DNA of 64,000 bases from assembly GCA_015066245.1 (NCBI GenBank), contig SVOS01000003.1, positions 1 to 64,000 of the forward strand. Reading direction: 5' to 3'. The DNA is from Oscillospiraceae bacterium. GTDB taxonomy: Bacteria > Bacillota > Clostridia > Oscillospirales > Acutalibacteraceae. Both the position numbers and the translations under genes were made by a program. This document shows, one piece after another, positions 23,130-31,626 of this stretch. Numbering within the stretch: the first letter of the stretch is position 1; each line of letters opens with the position of its first letter. A model generated the notes under the pieces. It searched no databases and was not told where the DNA came from. It saw only the letters and a program-made list of their open reading frames with translations.

Positions 23130-23714
23130 ATGAAAAAGACAATTGCTATTATCCTTGCTGCGCTCATGCTCTTATCTATGGCTGCTTGCGGCACAACATC
23201 CAACACAAACGATACTCAGCCTGCTACTACAGCTCCTGCTGCTAACACAGTTGGCACAAAGCTTCTCGCAGACTTCAAAACAATGGCAGACAAAACTCCC
23301 CAGGAAATCGCTGATACACTTCTCACAAATCCTGAGATTCAGTTTATGCCCATGGTAATGCCTGTAGAGGAAGGCTTCCTCAATGGCTTCAACGAGGAAA
23401 TCAAGGGCTTCAAAGAGGGCGTAATGTTCGGTCCTGCTATCGGTACAATTCCTTTCGTTGGTTACATCTTCACAGTTGAAGGCGACGTAGATGCTTTCAC
23501 AAAGACTCTCGAGGACAACGCTAACCTTCGCTGGAACATCTGCACAGAGGCAGAGGAGATGATTTGTGAGGCTGTTGGCAACACAGTATTCTTTGTAATG
23601 TGCCCCACAACATTTGAGGAAGCTCCCGTAGACGGCGGTGCTGATGTTGGCGGTATGGAGATTACACCTGATGACGGTGCAATCGCTGCAGAAGACGGTA
23701 TCACATTAGAGTAA
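23130..23714 (+). CDS. Secreted lipoprotein downstream of the ECF pair
   Basis: The 194-residue protein has a lipoprotein signal (LMLLSMAAC, acylated Cys at about residue 20), a short Thr/Ala/Pro linker, and an alpha/beta domain of about 150 residues with an acidic Gly/Asp tail. AAAGGAG precedes ATG 23130, 21 bases after the putative anti-sigma gene, with a terminator following, so it probably completes that operon. Phrases such as MVMPVEEGFLNGFNEEIKGFKEG match no family I can name. It could be a target or co-sensor of the ECF system. Confidence 0.75.
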   Translation: MKKTIAIILAALMLLSMAACGTTSNTNDTQPATTAPAANTVGTKLLADFKTMADKTPQEIADTLLTNPEIQFMPMVMPVEEGFLNGFNEEIKGFKEGVMFGPAIGTIPFVGYIFTVEGDVDAFTKTLEDNANLRWNICTEAEEMICEAVGNTVFFVMCPTTFEEAPVDGGADVGGMEITPDDGAIAAEDGITLE

Positions 23715-23722
23715 TTCCCCAT

Positions 23723-23759
23723 AAAGGCTTTCTCATCTTATTGGTGAGAAAGCCTTTTT
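23723..23759 (+). terminator. Terminator of the ECF operon
   Basis: AAAGGCTTTCTCA and TGAGAAAGCCTTT pair over 13 bp around a short loop, followed by TTTT. Confidence 0.9.
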
Positions 23760-23858
23760 AAAAATATGGGAGCGGATTTATATGCTGCGAGCTTTCTGAA
23801 AATCCTCGGAGTATATAAATCCGTTTCCTGCAAATCCTTTTATCGGGAGGTTAGAGCA

Positions 23859-25232
23859 ATGCTTTTTTCGGGTATTCCTTTTTTATATTATTTTTTACCC
23901 TGTGTTTTGCTTTTGTATTTTATTACGCCCAAAAAGCTTAAAAACCTTACACTTCTTTTGACAAGCCTTGTGTTTTACGCTTGGGGCGAGCCCAGACTCG
24001 TTATACTTATGCTCATAACGGTGTCGATAGGTTACGGCTTTGGTTTGCTTACAGAGTTTGTGCCAAGGGTAAAACGTTTGTGGCTTATTCTTGCTTTGGT
24101 GTTTGAGTTAGGGTTCCTTGTTTACTTTAAATATGTGGATTTCTTTATCACAAACTTCAATGCGGTCACAGGCCTTTCGGTGCCGCTTTTGCAGGTAGCG
24201 CTTCCAATCGGTATCAGCTTCTACACATTCCAGATAGTAAGCTACAACATTGATGTTTACCGCGGTGATGTTCCTGCCCAGCGAAATCCTATTGACTTAG
24301 CAGCATATATTGCACTTTTTCCTCAGCTTATTGCAGGTCCCATTGTGCGTTACAGTGATGTTGTTGCACAGCTCAAGGAACGTACCCACAGTTTTGATAA
24401 AATAGCTCTCGGAATCCGCAGATTTATCTTGGGACTTTCCAAAAAAATCCTTATTGCGAATGTACTTGGTGAGCTTTGTGATACCTTCAAAGCAAGTGAT
24501 GACAAAAGCGTGCTTTTCTACTGGATTTACGCCATAGCATTCTGTCTGCATGTATATTTCGACTTCTCGGGTTACAGCGATATGGCGATAGGCCTGGGCA
24601 AAATCTTTGGCTTCGACTTTATGGAAAACTTTAATTATCCATTTATTTCCAAAAGTGCAACTGAGTTCTGGAGACGTTGGCACATGTCACTGGGCAGTTG
24701 GTTCAGGGATTACGTGTACATTCCCATGGGCGGCTCAAGAGTCAACAAAGGCAGAATGTTCCTTAATATCCTCGTAGTATGGCTTCTCACAGGATTCTGG
24801 CACGGAGCAGCCTGGAATTTCATTGTATGGGGACTTTATTTTGCAGTACTTCTTCTTATCGAAAAGGTGTTTATCCTTAAATTCCTCAACAAATCCAAGG
24901 TGCTAAGCCACATCTACCTGTTATTCTTTGTTATGATAAGCTTTGTGATTTTCAATGCTGCGTCTATGGGTGAGGCATTTGAATATATCGGAGCAATGTT
25001 CGGTGCAGGCGACAATCCTTTAATCAGCGCCGAGACTCTCTACTACTTAAGAAGTTATATTGTTGTTATTGTAATTGCTGCTATCGGTGCCACACCTCTG
25101 CCTAAAAAGCTTGTGTCTGCACCTAAGTTTTTGCAGTATGCAGAGCCCGTTGTGCTTTTAGGCTTATTGGCGGTTTGCACTGCATATCTTGTAGACGGCT
25201 CTTTCAATCCGTTCCTTTATTTCAGATTCTAA
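23859..25232 (+). CDS. MBOAT-family O-acyltransferase (AlgI/PatA-like)
   Basis: A 457-residue polytopic membrane protein starts at ATG 23859 with GGGAGGT 7 bases upstream; the track start adds 31 unlikely residues. About ten hydrophobic segments are visible. MBOAT hallmarks are FPQLIAGPIVRYSDV, FDFSGYSDMAIGLGKIFGF, SATEFWRRWHMSLGSWFRDYVYIPMGG and the catalytic His in GFWHGAAWNF. Such proteins move an acyl (often acetyl) group across the membrane onto a surface polysaccharide or wall polymer. The following DHHW protein is the usual partner, 12 bases downstream. Confidence 0.93.
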   Translation: MLFSGIPFLYYFLPCVLLLYFITPKKLKNLTLLLTSLVFYAWGEPRLVILMLITVSIGYGFGLLTEFVPRVKRLWLILALVFELGFLVYFKYVDFFITNFNAVTGLSVPLLQVALPIGISFYTFQIVSYNIDVYRGDVPAQRNPIDLAAYIALFPQLIAGPIVRYSDVVAQLKERTHSFDKIALGIRRFILGLSKKILIANVLGELCDTFKASDDKSVLFYWIYAIAFCLHVYFDFSGYSDMAIGLGKIFGFDFMENFNYPFISKSATEFWRRWHMSLGSWFRDYVYIPMGGSRVNKGRMFLNILVVWLLTGFWHGAAWNFIVWGLYFAVLLLIEKVFILKFLNKSKVLSHIYLLFFVMISFVIFNAASMGEAFEYIGAMFGAGDNPLISAETLYYLRSYIVVIVIAAIGATPLPKKLVSAPKFLQYAEPVVLLGLLAVCTAYLVDGSFNPFLYFRF

Positions 25233-25244
25233 GGGGGAGAGGTT

Positions 25245-26336
25245 ATGAAAATTAAAAATATAATTACTGTTCTCCTTTGTGCGGTTTTTCTTTTTGGAAT
25301 GTCAGCGTGGTGTTTTTCGGGACAAACTCCTGAATATTCCGAGAGCGAACGCCGTCTTCTTGAGGGATTTCCCGAGGTTAGTTGGGATAAAATTTCCAGC
25401 GGCAAATTTGCATCAGAATTTGAAAAGTACAGCACAGACCGCTTTCCTATGCGTGATACCTTCAGAACCATAAAGGCTTACGCAAGACTTTACGGCTTTA
25501 TGCAGAAGGACAACAACGACCTTTTTACTGCTGACGGACATCTTTCAAAAGTTATTTATCCGCATAATCCCGTTATGACAGACCATGCCACAGAGCTTTT
25601 TTCAACTGTAAGAGATAAATATTTCCCGAATCTTGACAAAGATACCGAAAACAAGATTTACCTTGCAGTTATTCCTGACAAAAACAGATATCTGGCGGCA
25701 GATAACGGTTATTTATCTCTTGATTATGATGAGATTAACACTATCATTCAGGAAAAAATGCCCTACGCAAACTATATTGAGGTCTCAGATTTGCTCTCAG
25801 CCGATGATTATTACTTCACAGACACTCATTGGCGTCAGGATAAAATCGTTGATGTAGCTGAGAGGTTAAAAGCCGAGATGAATCACAAGAGCAGCGTAGA
25901 GTATAAAGAAAACATCATGCCTTATGATTTTAACGGTGTTTATGTTGGTCAGTCTGCTCTTATTGTAGAGCCCGATACCATCACATACCTGACAAATGAT
26001 ATCATTGATAACCTTGTTGTTGAAGGTGCAAACGGTGTTTATGATATGACCAAGGTTCAGAGCAAAGACCCTTATGAAATGTTTCTTTCGGGTACTCAGC
26101 CCGTAATCAAGCTTACAAATCCCAAAAATACAACAGGGGACAGGCTTGTGATTTTCAGAGACTCCTTCGGCTCAAGTATCGCACCTCTTTTGGTTGATGC
26201 ATACAGCGAAGTAACACTTGTAGACCTGAGATATGTAAACAGCTCTATTCTTGATATGTTTGTTGATTTTTCTGATGCTGATGTACTCTTTATGTATAGC
26301 ACGGTTCTTCTCAACGACTCACTTTCAATGAAATAA
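25245..26336 (+). CDS. DHHW-family (AlgJ/AlgX-like) surface O-acetylation protein
   Basis: The 363-residue protein has an N-terminal signal/anchor helix, then SESERRLLEGFPEVSWDKISSGKF and FEKYSTDRFPMRD, typical of the DHHW family. Catalytic-type residues of the SGNH-like fold appear in FTDTHWRQD (DTHW rather than DHHW) and RDSFGSS (nucleophile Ser). In alginate and other polymer systems the MBOAT protein passes acetyl groups to an AlgJ/AlgX-like protein that loads them on the glycan. Here the polymer is unknown, since no synthase or glycosyltransferase lies beside the pair. GGGAGAGG precedes the ATG. Confidence 0.85.
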   Translation: MKIKNIITVLLCAVFLFGMSAWCFSGQTPEYSESERRLLEGFPEVSWDKISSGKFASEFEKYSTDRFPMRDTFRTIKAYARLYGFMQKDNNDLFTADGHLSKVIYPHNPVMTDHATELFSTVRDKYFPNLDKDTENKIYLAVIPDKNRYLAADNGYLSLDYDEINTIIQEKMPYANYIEVSDLLSADDYYFTDTHWRQDKIVDVAERLKAEMNHKSSVEYKENIMPYDFNGVYVGQSALIVEPDTITYLTNDIIDNLVVEGANGVYDMTKVQSKDPYEMFLSGTQPVIKLTNPKNTTGDRLVIFRDSFGSSIAPLLVDAYSEVTLVDLRYVNSSILDMFVDFSDADVLFMYSTVLLNDSLSMK

Positions 26337-26378
26337 AAAAACGGCACTTCGGAATCTTCCGAAGTGCCATATTTTTTA
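26335..26378. terminator. Bidirectional terminator between DHHW and phosphoglucomutase genes
   Basis: GGCACTTCGGA and TCCGAAGTGCC pair around a short loop, with A-run on the left and ATTTTTTAT on the right. Confidence 0.85.
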
Positions 26379-26385
26379 TATTTGA

Positions 26386-28107
26386 TTATTCAACACCGAT
26401 AAGCTTCTTTGCTGATGCAGAGAGACTGTCCATAATCTCAAGAGTGTTGTCCTTGGAAGTGCCCACAGATGTAAGGTAAAGTTTAATCTTGGGCTCTGTG
26501 CCTGAAGGTCTTACGATAACTGCGTTGCCACCCTCAAGTGTGTAGGAGAGAACGTTGGATTTGGGAAGATTGATTTCCTCAGCTTCATTTGTCTCAAGGT
26601 TTGTAGCCTTGCTCTCAAGATAGTCAGCGATTGCAAGAACCTTCTTGCCGTCAATCTCAGCAGGAGCATTAACTCTTAAATCGTTCATAATCTCTGCCAT
26701 TTTATCCATACCGCTTGCACCCTCAAAGTAGAAGTCAAGTGTGCGGTTAAGATAGTAGCCGTATTTATCATAAAGTCCGTCAATAACTTCAGTAAGAGTC
26801 TTGCCCTGCTTCTTGTAGTATGCAGCCATCTCGGCGATAAGCATAGAAGCTACAACAGCGTCCTTGTCTCTTACATAAGTGCCCGAAAGGTAGCCGTAGC
26901 TTTCCTCAAAACCTAAAAGGAAGCGGCTTTCTTCACATTTCTGCTCAAGGCCTAAGATAACCTCGCCGATATATTTGAAACCTGTGAGAACATCAACCAT
27001 CTCGCAGCCGTAGTCTTTGCAGATACGCTTAACAAGCTGAGTTGATACAATTGTCTTAACAATAATAGGATTCTCGGGGAGAGTACCCTGCTCACTCTTA
27101 ACTCTTAAGAGGTAATCTGTAAGCATAATACCTGTTTCGTTACCTGTGATAAGTCTGTAAGAACCGTCCTTTTCGGGTACTGCAATACCAACTCTGTCAG
27201 CATCGGGGTCAGTAGCCAGAAGAAGGTCAGGCTTAACCTCGTCGCACATCTTAAGACCAAGCTCCAGAGCTTCTCTGATTTCAGGGTTGGGGAAAGGACA
27301 TGTGGGGAAGTTGCCATCGGGTAACTCCTGCTCTTTTACAATGCTTACATTTTCAACACCGATTTCAGAAAGCACTCGTCTTACGAGCTTGTTACCTGTG
27401 CCGTTAAGGGGAGTATAAACAACCTTAAGGTCAGCACCCTTGCAAATACCTGCGTTTGCCTGCTGAGCTTTTACGTTCTTTAAATACTCATCGTAAACTT
27501 CGTCCTTAACATACTCAACAAGACCTTTATCGAGAGCTTCCTGAAGGTCCATAAGCTTAACGCCCTGGAACATATCAATACTGCAGATTTCATCATAAAC
27601 AATGCCTGCAGAAACGTCTGTCATCTGACAGCCGTCCTCGCCGTATGCCTTGTAGCCGTTGTATTTTGCGGGGTTGTGGCTTGCAGTAACCATAATGCCT
27701 GCCTTACAACCGAAGTGTCTTACCAAAAAGCTTAAAACAGGTGTGGGCTGAAGCTCACTTGTGATATATGTTTTTATGCCGTTAGCTGCAAGAACCTTTG
27801 CAGCCTCGATCATAAATACGTCAGCGTTGTTTCTGGAATCGTGAGAAATAGCAACCGCACCGCCGCCGAAAGTCTTGTTGACATAGTTTGCAAGACCCTG
27901 AGTAGCCTGACGTACAATGTAGATGTTCATTCTGTTTGTGCCGGCACCCAGAACACCTCTTAAGCCTGCTGTGCCGAATTTGAGCTGTGTGTAAAAACGC
28001 TCGTAGATTTCTTCGTTATTTCCGTTAATTTCCTTAAGCTCAGAAACGAGAGCTTCGTCCTCCGTAGCTTTTTCAAGCCAGGTTTTGTAAAGTTCGTTGT
28101 GACTCAT
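26386..28107 (-). CDS. pgcA: Phosphoglucomutase/phosphomannomutase family (PgcA-like)
   Basis: A 573-residue alpha-D-phosphohexomutase. The active-site phosphoserine loop is TASHNPAKYNGYK; the metal loop is DPDADRVGIAV; the sugar-binding loop is GFEESYGYL; and the phosphate-binding site is VRPSGTEPKIKLY. Length and the N-terminal LKFGTAGLRGVLGAGTNRMN match the PgcA-type enzymes of Firmicutes, which interconvert glucose-1- and glucose-6-phosphate. The start used is MSHNELY with GGAG upstream rather than the track's longer ORF. It would link starch-derived glucose-1-phosphate to glycolysis together with pgi in this window. Confidence 0.93.
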   Translation of the reverse strand: MSHNELYKTWLEKATEDEALVSELKEINGNNEEIYERFYTQLKFGTAGLRGVLGAGTNRMNIYIVRQATQGLANYVNKTFGGGAVAISHDSRNNADVFMIEAAKVLAANGIKTYITSELQPTPVLSFLVRHFGCKAGIMVTASHNPAKYNGYKAYGEDGCQMTDVSAGIVYDEICSIDMFQGVKLMDLQEALDKGLVEYVKDEVYDEYLKNVKAQQANAGICKGADLKVVYTPLNGTGNKLVRRVLSEIGVENVSIVKEQELPDGNFPTCPFPNPEIREALELGLKMCDEVKPDLLLATDPDADRVGIAVPEKDGSYRLITGNETGIMLTDYLLRVKSEQGTLPENPIIVKTIVSTQLVKRICKDYGCEMVDVLTGFKYIGEVILGLEQKCEESRFLLGFEESYGYLSGTYVRDKDAVVASMLIAEMAAYYKKQGKTLTEVIDGLYDKYGYYLNRTLDFYFEGASGMDKMAEIMNDLRVNAPAEIDGKKVLAIADYLESKATNLETNEAEEINLPKSNVLSYTLEGGNAVIVRPSGTEPKIKLYLTSVGTSKDNTLEIMDSLSASAKKLIGVE

Positions 28108-28150
28108 AAATATAACTCCATATTGAAAAATAAAATAAAAATATACATTT

Positions 28151-28179
28151 ACTTTACCACATTTCGGAAAATTGTTCAA
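28151..28179 (-). promoter_or_regulatory. Promoter of the phosphoglucomutase gene
   Basis: On the minus strand TTGAAC (28174-28179) and TAAAGT (28151-28156) are spaced by 17 bases. Confidence 0.5.
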
Positions 28180-28315
28180 TGTAATTTTTGGCGAAAAAAA
28201 TGTTGTCTACTCAACTTAAATTGTAATTTATTACATAAAAAATACCCAAAAACTAAATTTTGTTACAGTTTATGGCAACTTTTGTTTCTTTCACAAAATA
28301 GTCATAATAAAAATA

Positions 28316-28344
28316 TTGATTTATTTCTTATTACATAGTAAACT
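28316..28344 (+). promoter_or_regulatory. Weak promoter of the Cys-rich membrane protein
   Basis: TTGATT (28316-28321) and TAAACT (28339-28344) with a 17-base spacer, about 30 bases before GTG 28376. Confidence 0.4.
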
Positions 28345-28375
28345 ATTAGATAAGATTTATTTGGAGGAATACAAA

Positions 28376-29338
28376 GTGATTAATGATAATGAAAAAGAAA
28401 TAATGTCTGCTGATGTGCAGACTGAAAATTCTGAGTGCGGTGGTTGTTGTGATTGCTGTGGCGGCGAATGCAGCTTAGAGTCAAAACCTGCACCTAAGAA
28501 AAAATGTCCCGTTGTTACTCCTGTGATCATTGCTTTTGTAGCTTTTGTTCTTGTGGCAGCTATTGTGTTTGGCACTATTGCAATTTATAACGCTGGTTTT
28601 AAGGTAGACAACAGTATTGCCGGTGTTTGGATTGAAGAAGGCACCGAAGACGCAGGCATCTATTTTGTATTTGACAATGACGGCAATGTATCTATGGATG
28701 GCGGCGGTATCAGTTATTATGGTACTTATGCTACCGATGTATGCGACCTTTCATCAAGTGATGTCCCCGAAGTTGTTAAGACTATTGCCGACTCCCAAAA
28801 GATGGAAGGTACTGTAAATGTACTGACTTCTGAGTTTTATATTTTCGGCATGTGCGGCTCTAAGCTTGTATATGAATTTGATAGAACTGATGAAAAAGAA
28901 GTTATCAATTTCTATTATACCGATAATACCGGTGCAGTTTCAAATCTTAACTTTATCAAGTCCGAGTTGCCTGAGTTCAGCATCGATCCTCAGAATATTA
29001 CAAACGCATCTGCTGATGAAGCAGGCATAACCGCCCTTAATACCGACAAAAACATTATCGGTACATGGAGCGAAAAGGATTACGGCACATATACCTTTAA
29101 TGCCGATGGTACAGGAAAGTACAGAACAGATTATCAGATAAACCAGATTTATCAGCTTTACTATGGCATAACTTTAGGCTATGGCGTAGACATAGACTTT
29201 AAATACACAACATCTGACGGCAAGATTTACATGACTATTGATTATTTCACAGGTCAGGGTCAGGACGATGTAATGACATATATGCGTGACGGCAACAACC
29301 TTGTTATCAACGGTGTTGGATACGCAAAATCAAAATAA
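28376..29338 (+). CDS. Membrane protein with cytoplasmic cysteine cluster and two lipocalin-like domains
   Basis: The real start is GTG 28376 behind TTGGAGGA; the track's 20 extra residues lie over the promoter. The 320-residue product has a Cys-rich N-terminus, ECGGCCDCCGGEC (seven Cys in 13 residues), then a Lys/Pro segment, one membrane helix (VVTPVIIAFVAFVLVAAIVFGTIAIY), and an outside part with two repeats beginning IAGVWIEEG and IIGTWSEKDYGTYTFNADG, as in small lipocalin-like (DUF5640-type) domains. The Cys cluster would face the cytoplasm and could bind metal or be redox-active. Function unknown. Confidence 0.75.
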   Translation: MINDNEKEIMSADVQTENSECGGCCDCCGGECSLESKPAPKKKCPVVTPVIIAFVAFVLVAAIVFGTIAIYNAGFKVDNSIAGVWIEEGTEDAGIYFVFDNDGNVSMDGGGISYYGTYATDVCDLSSSDVPEVVKTIADSQKMEGTVNVLTSEFYIFGMCGSKLVYEFDRTDEKEVINFYYTDNTGAVSNLNFIKSELPEFSIDPQNITNASADEAGITALNTDKNIIGTWSEKDYGTYTFNADGTGKYRTDYQINQIYQLYYGITLGYGVDIDFKYTTSDGKIYMTIDYFTGQGQDDVMTYMRDGNNLVINGVGYAKSK

Positions 29339-29349
29339 GATAAAAAATT

Positions 29350-29386
29350 ATGCACGGCTTAACCTAATAAGCCGTGCATTTTTTAT
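29350..29386. terminator. Bidirectional terminator
   Basis: ATGCACGGCTTA (29350-29361) and TAAGCCGTGCAT (29368-29379) form a perfect 12-bp stem with A-run on the left and TTTTTT on the right. Confidence 0.9.
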
Positions 29387-30540
29387 TTCAGTGAAAGATA
29401 TACTCCGCTTGTATCAATTTTTTCTACCTTCATTTCCATAAGGTCAGCCCAATCTTCTACATTTATGAAAACAAAGTAGTTAGCACCTGGTGTATGTCCG
29501 TCGATATTTCTCAGAGTTTCAATGTTAAGCGGTTGGTTGTTTTTATAAAACTCAGGAATTTTAGATTCGTCTGTGCTTGTCATTCTGTATTTGTTGCCGT
29601 TGATTTCGTAGGTTGTAATTTCCGTTTTTGCGTTAATGTTATATCTGCTGTCAGGATAGTAATGAGATATTATTTCTCTGTGCAGGTGGTCTTCTACGCC
29701 AAAATTATGGCTGAACTTCTGGCCATATCCTGTGATAGCGTAGTATTTGCCGTCCTTAATTCTGTAGATGAACTTAACATCATATTTTTCGGATGTAAAT
29801 TCTTTTCCGTCTATATAAAGATTCCTGATGTATCTGTGAGGGATAGAGTCATAATCAACGTTGGTAAAATAATCGGGAGAATATGAGTACTTTATTTCAT
29901 CCCCAGTAGCGTTTACGTCAAGTTTTGCCTTTAAATCTGTAAGTGTGCTGTAGTATTTATAATCCCAATCTGTTTTTCGACGGGTACTTATACTTTCCAG
30001 AGCAATGGTTATGTGGTAGGAGGCGTCATCAGGTTTATATTGATACTGCGGGTCTATTTTGAATTCTGCATCAAAAAACTTTTCTTCAGGCAGATATTCG
30101 TAAACACATTCGTTTAATTCTTCAATAAAGTCGTAGATTCTGCGAAGCTCTGCAGAATTTTGTGCACAGGGATGAAATGTAGGGGATGAATCTCTGTAAA
30201 GATATTCTACAGACATATCGTATTCTTCAAGCAAAGCTTTAATGTTATCTGTCTCAAGAATCTGAGAAAAATAGTCAGTTGAAAACTGAGGTGATTCAGT
30301 CAGAGCGTCAATGCTGGCTTTTTTGATTTCGTTGTAAACGTGGAACTCAATATCCTTGTACTTTACAGTATAGGTGTTGCATTTTTTGCTTTCTTCAACA
30401 TTTATAACTTCGCTTCCGGGAAGTTTATTTTCTATGTCTTTTATCATGGATGAAGGGTTTGTGAGAGAGCAACCTGCAAACGCTGAAAGAAAAATGATGA
30501 CCGTCAGCAATAATGCCGAAACGTATTTATAATTTTTCAT
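29383..30540 (-). CDS. Lipoprotein co-translated with an MreB homologue
   Basis: The start is taken as MKNYKYVS (ATG at 30540), one base after the MreB stop (TGATATG), giving 385 residues. A lipobox LSAFAGC puts the acylated Cys at about residue 24. The mature part is mixed alpha/beta and rich in Tyr and Asp, with no motif I recognise. No good ribosome site is visible, so translation probably depends on re-initiation from the MreB gene. The coupling suggests a wall- or shape-related job outside the membrane. Confidence 0.75.
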   Translation of the reverse strand: MKNYKYVSALLLTVIIFLSAFAGCSLTNPSSMIKDIENKLPGSEVINVEESKKCNTYTVKYKDIEFHVYNEIKKASIDALTESPQFSTDYFSQILETDNIKALLEEYDMSVEYLYRDSSPTFHPCAQNSAELRRIYDFIEELNECVYEYLPEEKFFDAEFKIDPQYQYKPDDASYHITIALESISTRRKTDWDYKYYSTLTDLKAKLDVNATGDEIKYSYSPDYFTNVDYDSIPHRYIRNLYIDGKEFTSEKYDVKFIYRIKDGKYYAITGYGQKFSHNFGVEDHLHREIISHYYPDSRYNINAKTEITTYEINGNKYRMTSTDESKIPEFYKNNQPLNIETLRNIDGHTPGANYFVFINVEDWADLMEMKVEKIDTSGVYLSLK

Positions 30541-30541
30541 A

Positions 30542-31558
30542 TCAGTATACCGCCAAAAGAGGATTAACTGAGCTTTGATTGTTGCTTTCGGCATCTGCGA
30601 TGAATTCTATAGCTTTGCCGCAACCCTTTACTACACAGTCGGCAGGAGTATCGGCAACATTGATTTTAAGCTTTGTCTGATGAGAGATAAGCTCTGCAAA
30701 ACCGCCAAGCTGAGCAAGTCCGCCTGTAAGCGTAACACCGTCTGAGTAAATATCACCGATAAGCTCAGGAGGAGTTTTCTCAAGAACTTCTCTGATGCCT
30801 TTTACAATATTCATTGCAGGCTCAATGAGAGCTTCCATTATCTCAGAGGACTTCATATCAACAAAACGGGGTAGACCTCTCATGGTGTCTCTGCCTTTAA
30901 CTCTGAAAATCTTTTCTTCCAAAGGAGGCATAACACAGCCGATTGCATTTTTACATTCTTCAGCAGTTGTGTCGCCGATAATCAGAGAGTATTTGCGGCG
31001 GATATACTTGATGATTTCGCCGTCCATATACTTACCTGCGTTTTTGATGGTCTTGCTAACGGCAACGCCGCCCAAAGACATAACTGCGATATCGGTTGTA
31101 CCACCACCGATATCAATAATCATGCTTCCGTGAGGGCTCATAATGTCAAGGTCTGCACCCATGGCAGCAGCCTTTGCAGACTCAATAAGATAAACCCTTC
31201 TTACACCGAAGCTTGAGATAGCGTTAACAACGGCACGTTTTTCTACCTCGGTGATTTCACCGGGAATACAAGCCACAACCCTCGGCATAACCACCTTGCT
31301 TGTGCTTACCTGAGACAGAAAAATTCCGATTAATTCTTCCACGAGGTCAAGCTCCGCGATAACACCGCCCTCAAGAGGGTACACGGTCTTAAGTCGTGTG
31401 GGTGTTTTGCCTATGGTTTTGTAGGCTTCTTTGCCTGCTGCAACGATGTCTTTGTCAAAAATATCATATGTAATAACCGAAGGCTCGTCCAACACTTTGC
31501 CTTTTTCGGGTACAAATACTCGGGTATTGCAACTTCCAAGGTCTAAAGCAATATCCAT
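30542..31558 (-). CDS. mreB: MreB/Mbl-family actin homologue
   Basis: This 338-residue protein has the actin-fold nucleotide loops DLGSCNTRVFV (phosphate 1), DIGGGTTDIAVMS (phosphate 2) and LTGGLAQLGG (adenosine), and the MreB-specific EVEKRAVVNAISSFGVRRVYLIESAKAAAMGA. It would form membrane-attached filaments that guide wall synthesis. The usual mreC and mreD genes are absent; a lipoprotein follows instead. The first loop reads LGSCNT where most MreB have LGTANT. Other MreB paralogues may exist elsewhere in the genome. Confidence 0.9.
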   Translation of the reverse strand: MDIALDLGSCNTRVFVPEKGKVLDEPSVITYDIFDKDIVAAGKEAYKTIGKTPTRLKTVYPLEGGVIAELDLVEELIGIFLSQVSTSKVVMPRVVACIPGEITEVEKRAVVNAISSFGVRRVYLIESAKAAAMGADLDIMSPHGSMIIDIGGGTTDIAVMSLGGVAVSKTIKNAGKYMDGEIIKYIRRKYSLIIGDTTAEECKNAIGCVMPPLEEKIFRVKGRDTMRGLPRFVDMKSSEIMEALIEPAMNIVKGIREVLEKTPPELIGDIYSDGVTLTGGLAQLGGFAELISHQTKLKINVADTPADCVVKGCGKAIEFIADAESNNQSSVNPLLAVY

Positions 31559-31597
31559 ATTATCCTTCCTTTCAATAAAAAGTCGTAAACTTTGTAT

Positions 31598-31626
31598 ATT
31601 ATATTATAGCTTTCATAGGTTTTCAA
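31598..31626 (-). promoter_or_regulatory. Promoter of the MreB-lipoprotein operon
   Basis: On the minus strand TTGAAA (31621-31626) and TATAAT (31598-31603) with a 17-base spacer; the -35 box lies at the end of comF. Confidence 0.7.

Noticed and set aside
28099-28338. 79-residue plus-strand ORF before the Cys-rich membrane protein
   Set aside because: AT-rich intergenic sequence carrying two divergent promoters; no ribosome site and Lys/Asn/Phe-biased translation.
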